From Streptomyces poriferorum (GTDB lineage Bacteria > Actinomycetota > Actinomycetes > Streptomycetales > Streptomycetaceae), in NCBI RefSeq assembly GCF_019399235.1, contig NZ_JAELVH010000001.1, positions 1 through 64,000 on the forward strand: 64,000 nucleotides of DNA, in the 5' to 3' direction. Both the position numbers and the translations under genes were made by a program. Of the stretch, positions 38,001 to 46,900 are shown piece after piece; positions within the stretch are counted from its first letter, which is position 1, and the number at the start of each line of letters is the position of its first letter. Under the pieces are notes generated by a model that was given only the letters and a program-made list of their open reading frames with translations, had not been told where the DNA came from and did no database searches.

Positions 38001-39100
38001 CGTTCTCTTCTTTCCGGCAGCAGGACGGGCTTGATCACGCGTCCGGCGTCACAGTCGCGTTCGGCCTCGTTGATGTCGGCCAGCGGGTAGGTGCGGATCA
38101 GTTGGTCGAAGGGGAAGCGGCCGGCCTGCCACAGACCGATCAGCCGGGGTATCAGAAGTCCGGGTACGGCATCCCCCTCGCAGATGTGCCGGATGCCGCG
38201 GCCCCCGTCGAGCGTGCCCGGTTCGAGCGGCAGGGCCGTGTGCAGACGTGCCACGAGCCCGAGAGTGCCGGTGGGGCGCAGCGCGCGGAGCGTGTCGTTG
38301 ATGAGCGGGGCGGAGGCCGTGGTGTCCAGGGCGTACTGCGCGCCGCCGTCGGTGTGCCGGCGGATGTGCCCGGCCAGTTGGGCCGTCGCGGCGGACAGCG
38401 GGACCGCGCCGAACCGCTCGGCCAGGTCCAGGCGCCCGCGATGCCGGTCGACGGCCACGGTCCGTACGCCGGCGGAGGTGGCCGCCATGACCGCGGTCAG
38501 GCCCACCGCTCCCGCGCCGAGTACGACGAGGGTGTCACCGGGACCGGCACGGAAGGTGTTCAGTACGGCTCCGGCACCGGTGAGGGCGCCGCAGCCGAGC
38601 GGACCGAGCAGTTCGAGCGGCAGGGCGGGGTCGACCCGGACGGCGTTGCGCGCCGGGACGAGGGCGTATTCGGCGAAGGAGGACTGGCCGAACCACCGGG
38701 AGGCCAGCGCTCCCCCGGCGGCGTCGGTGAACCGTGACGCCTCCTCCTCGCGTCCCCCGAAGAGGTTGAGTGAGGCGAAGGAGTCGCAGTAGGCGGGGGC
38801 CGCGCCGCGGCAGTTCCGGCAGTCTCCGCATGAATCGAAGCTCAGCACGACGTGGTCACCGACGCCGATCGCGCTGTCCGGGCCGTCACCCGACGCCACC
38901 ACGACTCCGGCCCCTTCGTGGCCGAGGACGGCCGGCAGCGGGGTGCGGCCGGCTGATCGCCGGACCGCGAGATCGGTCCGGCACATTCCGGATCCCGCGA
39001 TCTCGACGAGGATCTCACCGGCGGCCGGGCCGGTGCCCACGACCTCCTCGACCGTGAACGGGGACTCGTACGAGCGCAGTACGGCGGCTCGGAACCTCAT
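37997..39100 (-). CDS. zinc-dependent (aryl-)alcohol dehydrogenase
   Basis: A 367-residue medium-chain alcohol dehydrogenase, closest in layout to benzyl-alcohol/aryl-alcohol dehydrogenases. It has the catalytic zinc region GSGMCRTDL and GHEGAGVV, a structural-zinc cluster CGDCRNCRGAAPAYC and the cofactor motif VVLGAGAVGLTAV followed by AVDRHRGRL, whose Asp suggests NAD(H). ATG 39100 overlaps the aldehyde dehydrogenase stop (ATGA), which rules out the much longer in-frame extension. With the aldehyde dehydrogenase just upstream it forms an alcohol-aldehyde-acid oxidation pair. Given the MfnB-like enzyme at the head of this sub-operon, the hydroxymethyl group of a furan is an attractive substrate. 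This is inference. Confidence 0.88.
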   Translation of the reverse strand: MRFRAAVLRSYESPFTVEEVVGTGPAAGEILVEIAGSGMCRTDLAVRRSAGRTPLPAVLGHEGAGVVVASGDGPDSAIGVGDHVVLSFDSCGDCRNCRGAAPAYCDSFASLNLFGGREEEASRFTDAAGGALASRWFGQSSFAEYALVPARNAVRVDPALPLELLGPLGCGALTGAGAVLNTFRAGPGDTLVVLGAGAVGLTAVMAATSAGVRTVAVDRHRGRLDLAERFGAVPLSAATAQLAGHIRRHTDGGAQYALDTTASAPLINDTLRALRPTGTLGLVARLHTALPLEPGTLDGGRGIRHICEGDAVPGLLIPRLIGLWQAGRFPFDQLIRTYPLADINEAERDCDAGRVIKPVLLPERRER

Positions 39101-40506
39101 CGCTCTTCCTCCCGCGGCCGGTGCACGACGAACGGGCGGAGGTTGCCGTAGAGGCCCCACGGACCGCCCGCGACACCGACCCCGCTGTCCTTGACGCCTG
39201 CGAAGGGCTGGGCGAGGGAGAGTTCGGCGTGGTGGTTGATCCAGGCCGTGCCGCATTCGAGCCGGTCGGCTGTCGCCGCCGCCCGGTCGAGATCGGTGCC
39301 CCACACGGAGCCGCCCAGCCCGAAGCCGGTGCCGTTGGCCGCCTCGACGGCCTCGTCGAGGTCTCGGTACGGCAGCACCGGCAGAACCGGTCCGAACTGT
39401 TCCTCGGTCACCACCGGGTCGTCGGGAGGGACGTCCGTGAGGATCGTGGGAGCGAAGAAGTAGCCCGGTCCGTCGAGCCGGTGACCGCCGGTCGCCGCCC
39501 GGGCGCCGGCGGCCAGGGCCTGTTGTGTGACCCGCTCGACCCGGGCCAGCTGGGGGGCGTTGTTGACCGGCCCGAGCCGGGTGTCCGGGTCCAGGCCGGG
39601 TCCGACGACGACGGTCTTCGCGCGGTGCGCGAGGGCCTCGACGACCTCGGCGTGGAGCCGGGCCGGTGCGTAGACGCGTTTGACCGCCATGCAGACCTGC
39701 CCGCAGTTGCGGAAGGCGGCCCAGAACAGCCGGTCCGCGATCCGGTCCACGTCGACGTCGTCCAGGAGGACGGCCGCGTCGTTGCCGCCCAGTTCCAGGG
39801 TGACGCGGGCGAGGGAGGCCGCCGCAGCTCCGGCGACGGCCCGTCCGGTCGGCACCGAGCCGGTGAAGGTGACGTGGCGGATCCCCGGGTGCGAGGCGAG
39901 GTGGGCTCCGAGGGGTTCCCGGCCGGTGACGACGGTCAGGACGTCCTCGGGCAGAGCTGTGGCGAGGACGGCACCGAGCAGTCGGGTGGCGAGGGGGGTG
40001 TAAGGAGACGGTTTGAGGACCACGGTGTTGCCGGCCGCGAGTGCGGGCGCGAACTTGGCCGACGCGAGCTGGAGTGGGAAGTTCCACGGCACGATCGCGG
40101 CAACCGGTCCGAGGGGGCGCCAGCGGATCTCGCTGTGCACGGGTCGGCCGTCGTCGATCCGGCGGGTACGGGGAGCCAGATCGGCGAAGTACCGCAGCCG
40201 GGCCGCCGTACGGGCGACCTCGGCGTACGACTCGGCCAGGGGCTTGCCCTGTTCCCGGGTGAGCAGCGGAGCGAGGTCCTCCCCGGCAGCCTCCACGGCG
40301 TCGGCGGCGGCGTTCAGTCCGGTGGTACGGGCGGCCGGGTCGGCGCGCCATCCGGTCCAGGCGCGCCGGGCCCGGTCGACCGCGTCGTCCAGCTCGTCCG
40401 GCCGCTGGTCGGGGGTCTCGTCGAAGGTCTCCCCGGTGGCCGGGTCGATGACGGGAAGGCTTGGGGCAGGGTGTCCGGGGGCGCGGCCGGCTTCGGGTGT
40501 CGGCAT
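39097..40506 (-). CDS. NAD(P)-dependent aldehyde dehydrogenase
   Basis: A 469-residue ALDH-superfamily enzyme that oxidises an aldehyde to a carboxylic acid. The catalytic Cys lies in NCGQVCMAV (about residue 272), the general-base Glu in LELGGN (about 238), and the cofactor-binding region includes VPWNFPLQ and the FTGSVPTGRAV segment. All key residues are intact and the length is normal. It starts 8 bases after the stop of the MfnB-like gene and overlaps the alcohol dehydrogenase gene by four bases. The context points to oxidation of a furan aldehyde to a furoic acid. A more general housekeeping or detoxifying role is possible but less likely given the tight coupling. Confidence 0.9.
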   Translation of the reverse strand: MPTPEAGRAPGHPAPSLPVIDPATGETFDETPDQRPDELDDAVDRARRAWTGWRADPAARTTGLNAAADAVEAAGEDLAPLLTREQGKPLAESYAEVARTAARLRYFADLAPRTRRIDDGRPVHSEIRWRPLGPVAAIVPWNFPLQLASAKFAPALAAGNTVVLKPSPYTPLATRLLGAVLATALPEDVLTVVTGREPLGAHLASHPGIRHVTFTGSVPTGRAVAGAAAASLARVTLELGGNDAAVLLDDVDVDRIADRLFWAAFRNCGQVCMAVKRVYAPARLHAEVVEALAHRAKTVVVGPGLDPDTRLGPVNNAPQLARVERVTQQALAAGARAATGGHRLDGPGYFFAPTILTDVPPDDPVVTEEQFGPVLPVLPYRDLDEAVEAANGTGFGLGGSVWGTDLDRAAATADRLECGTAWINHHAELSLAQPFAGVKDSGVGVAGGPWGLYGNLRPFVVHRPREEER

Positions 40507-40514
40507 CCCGGCGT

Positions 40515-41270
40515 TCAGTTCAGGGCCGGGACGTCGGCGGCGTGCTCCCGGGCCTGCCGGTCCATCTCCGCCCGAAAGGCGGCGACCAGGTGCGGCTGGA
40601 TCCTTCCGGCATTGCGGTCACCGCCCGAGCAGACCGCTCCCCGCACGCCCACGATGTCCGTGCCGATACGGGTCAGCGGGCCGAGGTCGGCCTGCTTGAC
40701 GCTGCCTGCGAGGGCGGCGAGCAGACCGGACGCGTGGGCGCGGCGGACGAACTCGCCGCAGATGTCCGGCGGAACGTGGTCGAACAGCCGCGTCCCGTCC
40801 TTGATCGCGGTGTCCAGCATGGCCGCGTCGGCACCGGCGCGGGCTGCGATGTCGGGCAGGGCGAGCGGATTGACGCAGCCGACGCGGTGGGCGTCGGCAT
40901 AGCCCGAGGCGACGACGAGCGCGTCCGGGCGGTGGTCCTTCACCGCCCGGACAACCGCCCGCATGACCTCGACGCCCTGCTCAGGAGTGGTACATCCGTA
41001 CAGGCCCACCTTGATGTACGTGGCGCCGGAGACGGCCGCGCCGAGCGCGGCCTGCGCCACGGTGCCGGGCTTGTACGGCACGTCGCCCACGGTGGCGGAC
41101 ACCGGTTTGTCCGCCGGTACCGCGTCGCGGATCTCCCGGATGACCCAAGGGAAGTTGGCGCCGAGAGAGCCCTCGTCGGGCTTCTTGACGTCGACGATGT
41201 CGAGGTGTTCCGCCGCCTTCGCGCAAGCGAGCGCTTCCTCGACGCCGTCCGGGGAGATGAGAAGCAACAC
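40515..41270 (-). CDS. (5-formylfuran-3-yl)methyl phosphate synthase (MfnB-like)
   Basis: An aldolase-fold protein of 251 residues from GTG 41270, very similar to archaeal MfnB, which condenses two glyceraldehyde-3-phosphate molecules into 4-(hydroxymethyl)-2-furancarboxaldehyde phosphate, the furan precursor of methanofuran. Conserved blocks include [60 protein letters not shown] and [18 protein letters not shown]. The Lys residues of DVKKP and YIKVG and the Asp of LDTA lie in conserved family blocks. I chose GTG 41270 because AAGGAG lies 6 bases upstream and it gives the family N-terminus (VLLLISPDG); upstream in-frame codons to 41435 look non-coding. With ALDH and ADH downstream it probably makes a furan building block for this polyketide cluster. 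Confidence 0.9.
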   Translation of the reverse strand: MLLLISPDGVEEALACAKAAEHLDIVDVKKPDEGSLGANFPWVIREIRDAVPADKPVSATVGDVPYKPGTVAQAALGAAVSGATYIKVGLYGCTTPEQGVEVMRAVVRAVKDHRPDALVVASGYADAHRVGCVNPLALPDIAARAGADAAMLDTAIKDGTRLFDHVPPDICGEFVRRAHASGLLAALAGSVKQADLGPLTRIGTDIVGVRGAVCSGGDRNAGRIQPHLVAAFRAEMDRQAREHAADVPALN

Positions 41271-41629
41271 CGTGAACTCCTTCCGCCGCGAGTCCGCCCG
41301 GCCTGGGCACGGGGAACTGCGGATCACCTGGTTCATGTGCGGTGTGCTCATCATTTCCAGTGTCCGCGCGGGGCGGTAGGGCGTGCGGAGTTCCCCGGAC
41401 GGCGCGTGTACGCACGCGAATGGCTCCGAGTGCACCGGCGCGACAGGACTGAGAGCGCCGGTTTGACCGCGGACCTCCTGGACCGTGGCCTGTTCGGCGT
41501 CACCCGCCCGTAGGCCGGACGGTTCGAGGTCCTGACCTCGAGGAAGCGGTGGCGCAGGGCGCGCGGCGGGGAGAAGAGCCGTCGCTGCGAGCCCTGTTCA
41601 AGACGAAGTAATGGCGCATTCGGCGCTCG
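41271..41629 (-). promoter_or_regulatory. intergenic leader upstream of the MfnB-like gene
   Basis: A 359-base gap separates the acyltransferase-ACP gene from the MfnB-like gene on the same strand. It is the only large gap in the leftward polyketide block and should contain a promoter for the mfnB-like/aldh/adh/methyltransferase sub-operon. I see no confident -35/-10 pair, and no strong hairpin in the part nearest the gene. Confidence 0.35.
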
Positions 41630-42877
41630 TCACGCGAGGGCGCGGATCGCCTCGATGGTCCGGTCCACGCTGAGGGTCCCATTCGCGCAGTCGCGCAGCA
41701 GGGCCGTCACCCGTTCGTCCTGGTATTCGCGCAAAGGCTCGGGCGGGGCCTCGGGCGCTGTGGCTCGGGCGACGTCGTCGCGGGTCAGGAGGTAGTCCGC
41801 CAGGGCGGCGCAGGAACGGTGCTGGAAGATGATGTCCGGCTTGACCGGGACGCCGAGGACCGTCCCGGCCCGGCGGGCCAGGCGCACGTAGATGATGGAG
41901 TTCAGGCCGAGCTGCCGGAACGACGCGTCCTCGTCGAAGCCCAGCGCCTCGTCGCCGATCTCCGGCCGGAGGATCTCGCGCTTGATCCGCTCGATCAGGT
42001 CTCGGCGTGGGTCGGGCGCGGGTTCCTGCGTGGCGGTGATCCGGTCGATGAGCGAGGTGAGCACCTTCGATTCGCCCAGTTCCGTGAAAGCCGACACGCC
42101 CGCGTCCCGCAGATACCTGATGCAGTCGGTCCAGCGGACGGGCTTGGTGATCTGCTCAGCGAGCAGGTCGCGGACTTCCCGCGCATCGGGGCCGAACGGC
42201 CGGCCGGTCACGTTGGAGATGACCGGTGTCCGCAGTTCGCCCACGTCGACCGAGGCCAGCAGGGAGCGGAAGCGCGCGGCGGCCGGGGCCATCGCCGGCG
42301 CGTGGAAGGGCCCGCTGACTCGGATCGGGACGAAGCCTCGGACGCCCTCCACCTTCTCGAAGACCGGCTTGATCCGCGCCAGCTCCTCGCGGCTGCCGGA
42401 GAGCACGAACTGCTCGGGCGCGTTGTAGTTGGCGATGACGACGCCGGTGGCGTCGTGCTGCTTCAGCGTCTCCTCGACGGTCTGCGCGCAGATGCCGACG
42501 ACTGCGGCCATCGCACCGCCGCTGACGTGGCTCATCAGTTCCGCGCGGCGTTGCACCAGCGTCAGGCCGGTTTCGAAGTCGAAGGCGCCGGCCGCGAACA
42601 GCGCGCTGTACTCGCCGAGGCTGTGGCCCGCGAAGAAGTCCGCGGGTGGCAGGTCCTCCTGCGCCGCTGACCAGTGCAGCGCGTTGACGACGTAGATCGC
42701 GGGCTGCGCGTACACGGTGTCGGAGAGCCGTCGTTCCGGGTTTTCCAGGCAGAGCTCTTCGATCGGGTATCCGAGCACCCGGTCGGCGCGGCGACGGAGC
42801 TCGGGGAACCTTCCGAACAGGCTTCGTCCCATCCCCTTCTTCTGGGTGCCCTGTCCCGGGAACACGTAGCAGCGCAT
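41630..42877 (-). CDS. trans-acting malonyl-type acyltransferase fused to an acyl carrier protein
   Basis: A 415-residue protein. Residues about 1-285 are a FabD-like acyltransferase: VFPGQGTQKKGMG, nucleophile GHSLGE (Ser about 86), the QRRAEL Arg segment, and GPFHAPAM, the F that marks malonyl-CoA selectivity. Residues about 295-370 are a carrier protein with GLNSI (phosphopantetheine Ser about 327). A C-terminal tail of about 45 residues follows. ATG 42877 overlaps the KAS III-like stop (TGATG). The AT-less PKS proteins upstream, and the destroyed AT in the 52313-43938 protein, need such an enzyme, so it is expected to load malonyl units in trans. The attached carrier could hold its own malonyl or acyl group, perhaps for the KAS III-like partner. 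Confidence 0.88.
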   Translation of the reverse strand: MRCYVFPGQGTQKKGMGRSLFGRFPELRRRADRVLGYPIEELCLENPERRLSDTVYAQPAIYVVNALHWSAAQEDLPPADFFAGHSLGEYSALFAAGAFDFETGLTLVQRRAELMSHVSGGAMAAVVGICAQTVEETLKQHDATGVVIANYNAPEQFVLSGSREELARIKPVFEKVEGVRGFVPIRVSGPFHAPAMAPAAARFRSLLASVDVGELRTPVISNVTGRPFGPDAREVRDLLAEQITKPVRWTDCIRYLRDAGVSAFTELGESKVLTSLIDRITATQEPAPDPRRDLIERIKREILRPEIGDEALGFDEDASFRQLGLNSIIYVRLARRAGTVLGVPVKPDIIFQHRSCAALADYLLTRDDVARATAPEAPPEPLREYQDERVTALLRDCANGTLSVDRTIEAIRALA

Positions 42878-43941
42878 CAGATCCGCCCGCCCCCGAGGTC
42901 GAATCCGGCCGGCGGCGTCGGCCACTCGGGAAGCTCCGTGATCCGGACCACGGCGCACGTCCAGGTGAACCCGGCGCCGACGCCGAGCAGCATGCAGAGG
43001 TCGCCGACGGCTACGGCGCGCTCCTTTACGAGGTGTTCGAGTCCGGCGATCTGGTCGCCCGCGCCGAGGTGGCCGACAGTGCGGCCCCAGGACCAGGTCG
43101 TGAGATCGAGGTCGATATCGAGTGCGGCGAGGACCTCGCGCTGCAGCACGGTGCGTCCGAAGTGCGGAACGACGAACCGGGCGACGTCGCTCAACAGGAT
43201 GCCCGCGTCGTGCAGGGACCGCTTGACGCAGTCGCTGAGGCCGGCCCGGAATCGGCGGGTGAACTCGTCGAGCTCCACGTCTCCCAGGTACTGCAGTTTG
43301 CGCAGACGCAGGTCGATGGGGAGCGTGGGGTCGTGGTGCGGTGTGAAGGGCGCGTCGCCGCGATGCAGGCGCTCAAGGGTGGGATCCGAGACCGTGGAGG
43401 TGCTCAGCACCTGTGCGAACCCGGACCTCTTGCTGAGCACCATCGCCGACGCGCCGTCGCCGGGCACGATGCCGATGTCGCTGTTCCAGCGGTCGATCGC
43501 CGGCGGACTGACCTTGTCGGCGGTGGTCACGAGCGCCGCCACGTCGTCGGTGGCCGTGAGGGAGCGCGCCGCGATGTCCAACGCGGTCATGCAGCCGTTG
43601 GAAGCGTTCTTGACCTCGAAGGCGAGCGCCGAATGGTCCCCGAGCACTTCGCGGTGGATGTAGGAAGCCGTCGGGTAGAGCTCGAGGCCCTGGAAGTACA
43701 CGCAGGCGTGCAGCAGCAGCGCGATGTCCTCGGCCCGGTGGCCCGACCTTGCCAGGGCATCTCTGGCAGCGGCCACCGCCATCTCGGGCGGAGCCTCGTC
43801 CGTGGCCTCGCAGACGGACTCGAGCTGCGTGTCCTCGGCGTCCTGGGCATCGAACCGGCCGTCGGCGACGGCCTGTTCGACCTTGGTCGCCGGGGGCAGG
43901 TAGGTGGCGATACCCGCGATGAACAGGGCCTCTGTCTTCAC
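42877..43941 (-). CDS. KAS III-like enzyme with altered catalytic triad
   Basis: A 354-residue thiolase-fold protein of the 3-oxoacyl-ACP synthase III group. The nucleophile Cys is in ASNGCM (residue 117) and the first His in VPHFGRT (260). Where canonical FabH has Asn in a GNTSAAS-type motif, this protein has GHLGAGD with His at 291. KAS III homologues with changed triads are known to act as acyltransferases (ester or amide formers) in place of carbon-carbon condensing enzymes, so starter transfer or product esterification is as likely as chain initiation. It begins at a GTG that overlaps the PKS stop (GTGA) and ends in a one-base overlap with the AT-ACP gene. It has no signal peptide and should be cytosolic. 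Confidence 0.85.
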   Translation of the reverse strand: MKTEALFIAGIATYLPPATKVEQAVADGRFDAQDAEDTQLESVCEATDEAPPEMAVAAARDALARSGHRAEDIALLLHACVYFQGLELYPTASYIHREVLGDHSALAFEVKNASNGCMTALDIAARSLTATDDVAALVTTADKVSPPAIDRWNSDIGIVPGDGASAMVLSKRSGFAQVLSTSTVSDPTLERLHRGDAPFTPHHDPTLPIDLRLRKLQYLGDVELDEFTRRFRAGLSDCVKRSLHDAGILLSDVARFVVPHFGRTVLQREVLAALDIDLDLTTWSWGRTVGHLGAGDQIAGLEHLVKERAVAVGDLCMLLGVGAGFTWTCAVVRITELPEWPTPPAGFDLGGGRI

Positions 43942-46900
43942 TTCTCGTTCCCTCTCAGGGTGGTGGTGTCGTGGAGCAGGAGCCCGGCGATGGCCTCGGC
44001 GGTCGGGTAGTCGAACACCAAGGTGGCGGGCAGCGTGATGTTCAGCCGCTTGGCGAGGCGCTTGCGCAACTGGACCATGGTGAGCGAGTCGATCCCGAGG
44101 GAACGCAGTGCTCTGTCGGCCGGCACGCTGTCGGGTCCGGGCAGACCGAGCACGTCGGCGGCCTCGCTGCGGACGAGGTCCAGCAGCAGAGCCGCTCGTT
44201 CGGCTTCGGAGGCGTCCGCCATCCGCGTATCGAGCGACTGTGCGGGCTCGGAGACCTCGGCTCGGCGCCCCTCGGTTGCACGCGGCACCATGTCGCGCAG
44301 CAGGGGAGGCGCCTCCGCATCGCCGAGCGCGTGTCGCAACGACGCCAGTTCAAGGTGCACGGGCATCAGCTGGGTATCGGGCCGCGAAAGTGCGACGTCC
44401 AGGGCGTGCAGGCCCTCGCCCAAGGTCAGGGCGCCGATCCCCTGACGCCGCAGGCGTCCCAGCTCGGCCTTGCTGAGATGGGCGGTCATGCCCACTCCGG
44501 CCTGTTCCCAGAGCCCGAAGGCGAGGCTCAGTCCGGCCAGACCCCGCTTGCGCCGGTTCGCCGCCAGGGCGTCGAGCGTCGCGTTCGCCGCGGCGTACCC
44601 GCCTTGTCCCGCGGTGCCCAGCGTTCCGGCCGCCGAGGAGAAGAGTACGAACGCGGCCAGGTCCAGCTGCCCGGTCAACTCGTCCAGCAGGCGCGCGCCC
44701 TGGACCTTGGGTGCCATCACCCGGTGCAGCCGCTCAGCGGTGAAGCCCTGCACCAGGCCGTCGTCGAGCACGCCTGCGAGGTGGAACACGGCCGTGAGGG
44801 GATGGCGCGGGTCGATCCCTTCCAGTACTGGGGCCACTGCGGCCCGGTCCGCGACGTCGCCCGCGACCAGGTCCACCCGCTCGGCGCCCGCGGCTTCGAG
44901 TTCTCGCACGAACGAGCCGGCTTCGGGGGCGTTGCCACCGCGCCGCGACAGCAGCACGAGCCGCCGCACGCCGTGCGTGCGGACCAGGTGCGTGGCCAGC
45001 GCGCTGCCGAGCTCGCCGAGACCGCCGGTGATCAGCACGGTGCCGTCCGGGTCGAGGGCGCGTGGCACGGTCAGCACGGTCTTGTGCGCGGCATTCTGCT
45101 GCGCGTGGCGCAGGGCATACGGCGCGTCACGTATGTCGAAGGCGGTGAACGTCGCCTCGTCCTGCCGCGCGTCGCGGGGGGAGGGATCAGCGGCCGCCTG
45201 CGCGAAGGTGAGGTGCGCGGGCATCGGCCGGAGGACGGCAGCGTCCACGCTGATCCGGTTGCCGAGCGCGCCTGCCGCGCTGCCCATGACCCGGTCACCC
45301 TCGTGCAGGGAGGTGACGTCACTGCCGACCTCCATGACGATCCCCGCGAACTCCAGAACCTGTGCGTGCCCCGGGCTCATCCCGGCGGCGCGCACCATGA
45401 CGCGGACTTCCCACGGCCCGACCGGCTCCGGCGCGCCCTCGTCGTCCGGGGCGACGACGACGTCCAGCTGATCGTCTTCCCTCCGACGCACGTGCCAGCT
45501 GCCTTCGTCCGGCAGGACGAACGCGTCGGCCTCGCCGATGGTCGGCCTTGCCCGTGGCACGTGGGCGCTCTCGCCGCGCAGCACGCACTCCGGCTCGCCG
45601 CCGGTCTCGATCACGCGCGCCAGGAGCCGGAAGTCCGGGGCGCCTGAATCCAGGTCGATCAGGCGCAGGACGCGCTCAGGTTGCTCCGTGCGGGCCGTGC
45701 GCACCATGCCCCACACCGCGGACTGGGCCCAATTGCCTACCTGGTCAACAGGACTTGACGACACTGCGTCTCGGGTGATCCAGACGAGTTCCGCGCCCTG
45801 GAGCCGGGCATCGCCCAGGCACACCTGAAGCGTCCTCAGCGCTTCGGCGGCGCTGCGTTCCGCGTCGTACCACTGAGCGGACGCGCCGTCAGGCAGCGTG
45901 AACAGCAGTCGCCGAGGAGTGTCCGCCCGTACATCGAGCCACTTCACGAGGGCGTCCAGATCGGGTACGACGTCGGCGCCGAGCCCCGCGCCCAGCTCCG
46001 CGTCGCCGACCACGAGGGTGCCCGCAGGGTCGGAGGTTTCGGCCACGGGGTGTACGCGTTCGAAGCCGACGCGGTAGAGGTGCTCGGCGGCCGGGTGTCC
46101 GCGACGTCTGCCGCGCTGGAACTTGAGCCTGCCGATCCGGGCCACCAACTGCCCTGCCGGGTCCGAAAGCCATATGGAGGCAGGCGCGAGGCCCTCGTCT
46201 CCGTCGGGTTCGAAAGAAACCCGCACGGTCAGCTCTCCACCTGCGGCACGATACAGCTCGACATCCGGCCAGATGAACGGGACCAACGGCCCAGGAGCGG
46301 CACCCGCCTCCATCAGACCCGCGACGACGACCTGCAGTGCGGCGTCGAACAGTGCCGGATGCAGGCCGTGGCCGGCCGGATCCAGCGTGTCCGGAAGGGA
46401 TACCCGCGCGTAGTAGACGCCGTCGCGGCAGGCGAGTTCGCGCAGTCCTCGGAAAGCCGGGCCGTAGTCGAGCCCGTTCGCGAGGGCGCGTCCGTAGAAG
46501 GCTTCGATGTCGAGGGCCCGGGCATCGGACGGCCGGCTCCCGAGGTCCGGGGGCGGCATCGTGGCGTCGACGCGCACACCGGTCACGCACTCTCCGGTCA
46601 CGTGCTGCTGCCAGTTCAGCGGCTCATCCGTGTCCTCGGGCCGGCTGTAGAACGCGAAGGGGCGCCGTCCGTGCGCGTCCGGCTCGCCGACGGTGGCCTG
46701 GATCCGCAGCGCGCGGCCCGGAAGGAGGACGACCGGCTCCAGCAGCGTCACGTCCGCCACGGCCTCGGCGCCTGCGGCCCGGGCGGCGAACAGCACAGCG
46801 TCGATCAGGCCCGCGCCCGGCACGTAGACCTGCCCGCTGACGACGTGATCGGCCAGCCACGGGCACTCGTCGAGCGACAGCCGGCCCATGAACAGGTGAC

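Noticed and set aside
39101-40351. N-terminal extension of the alcohol dehydrogenase frame to 40351.
   Set aside because: It overlaps the aldehyde dehydrogenase on the same strand in another frame; the ATGA start at 39100 gives the normal family length.
41271-41435. Longer N-terminus for the MfnB-like protein starting at 41435.
   Set aside because: The extra residues have no similarity to the family N-terminus, while GTG 41270 has AAGGAG at good spacing.
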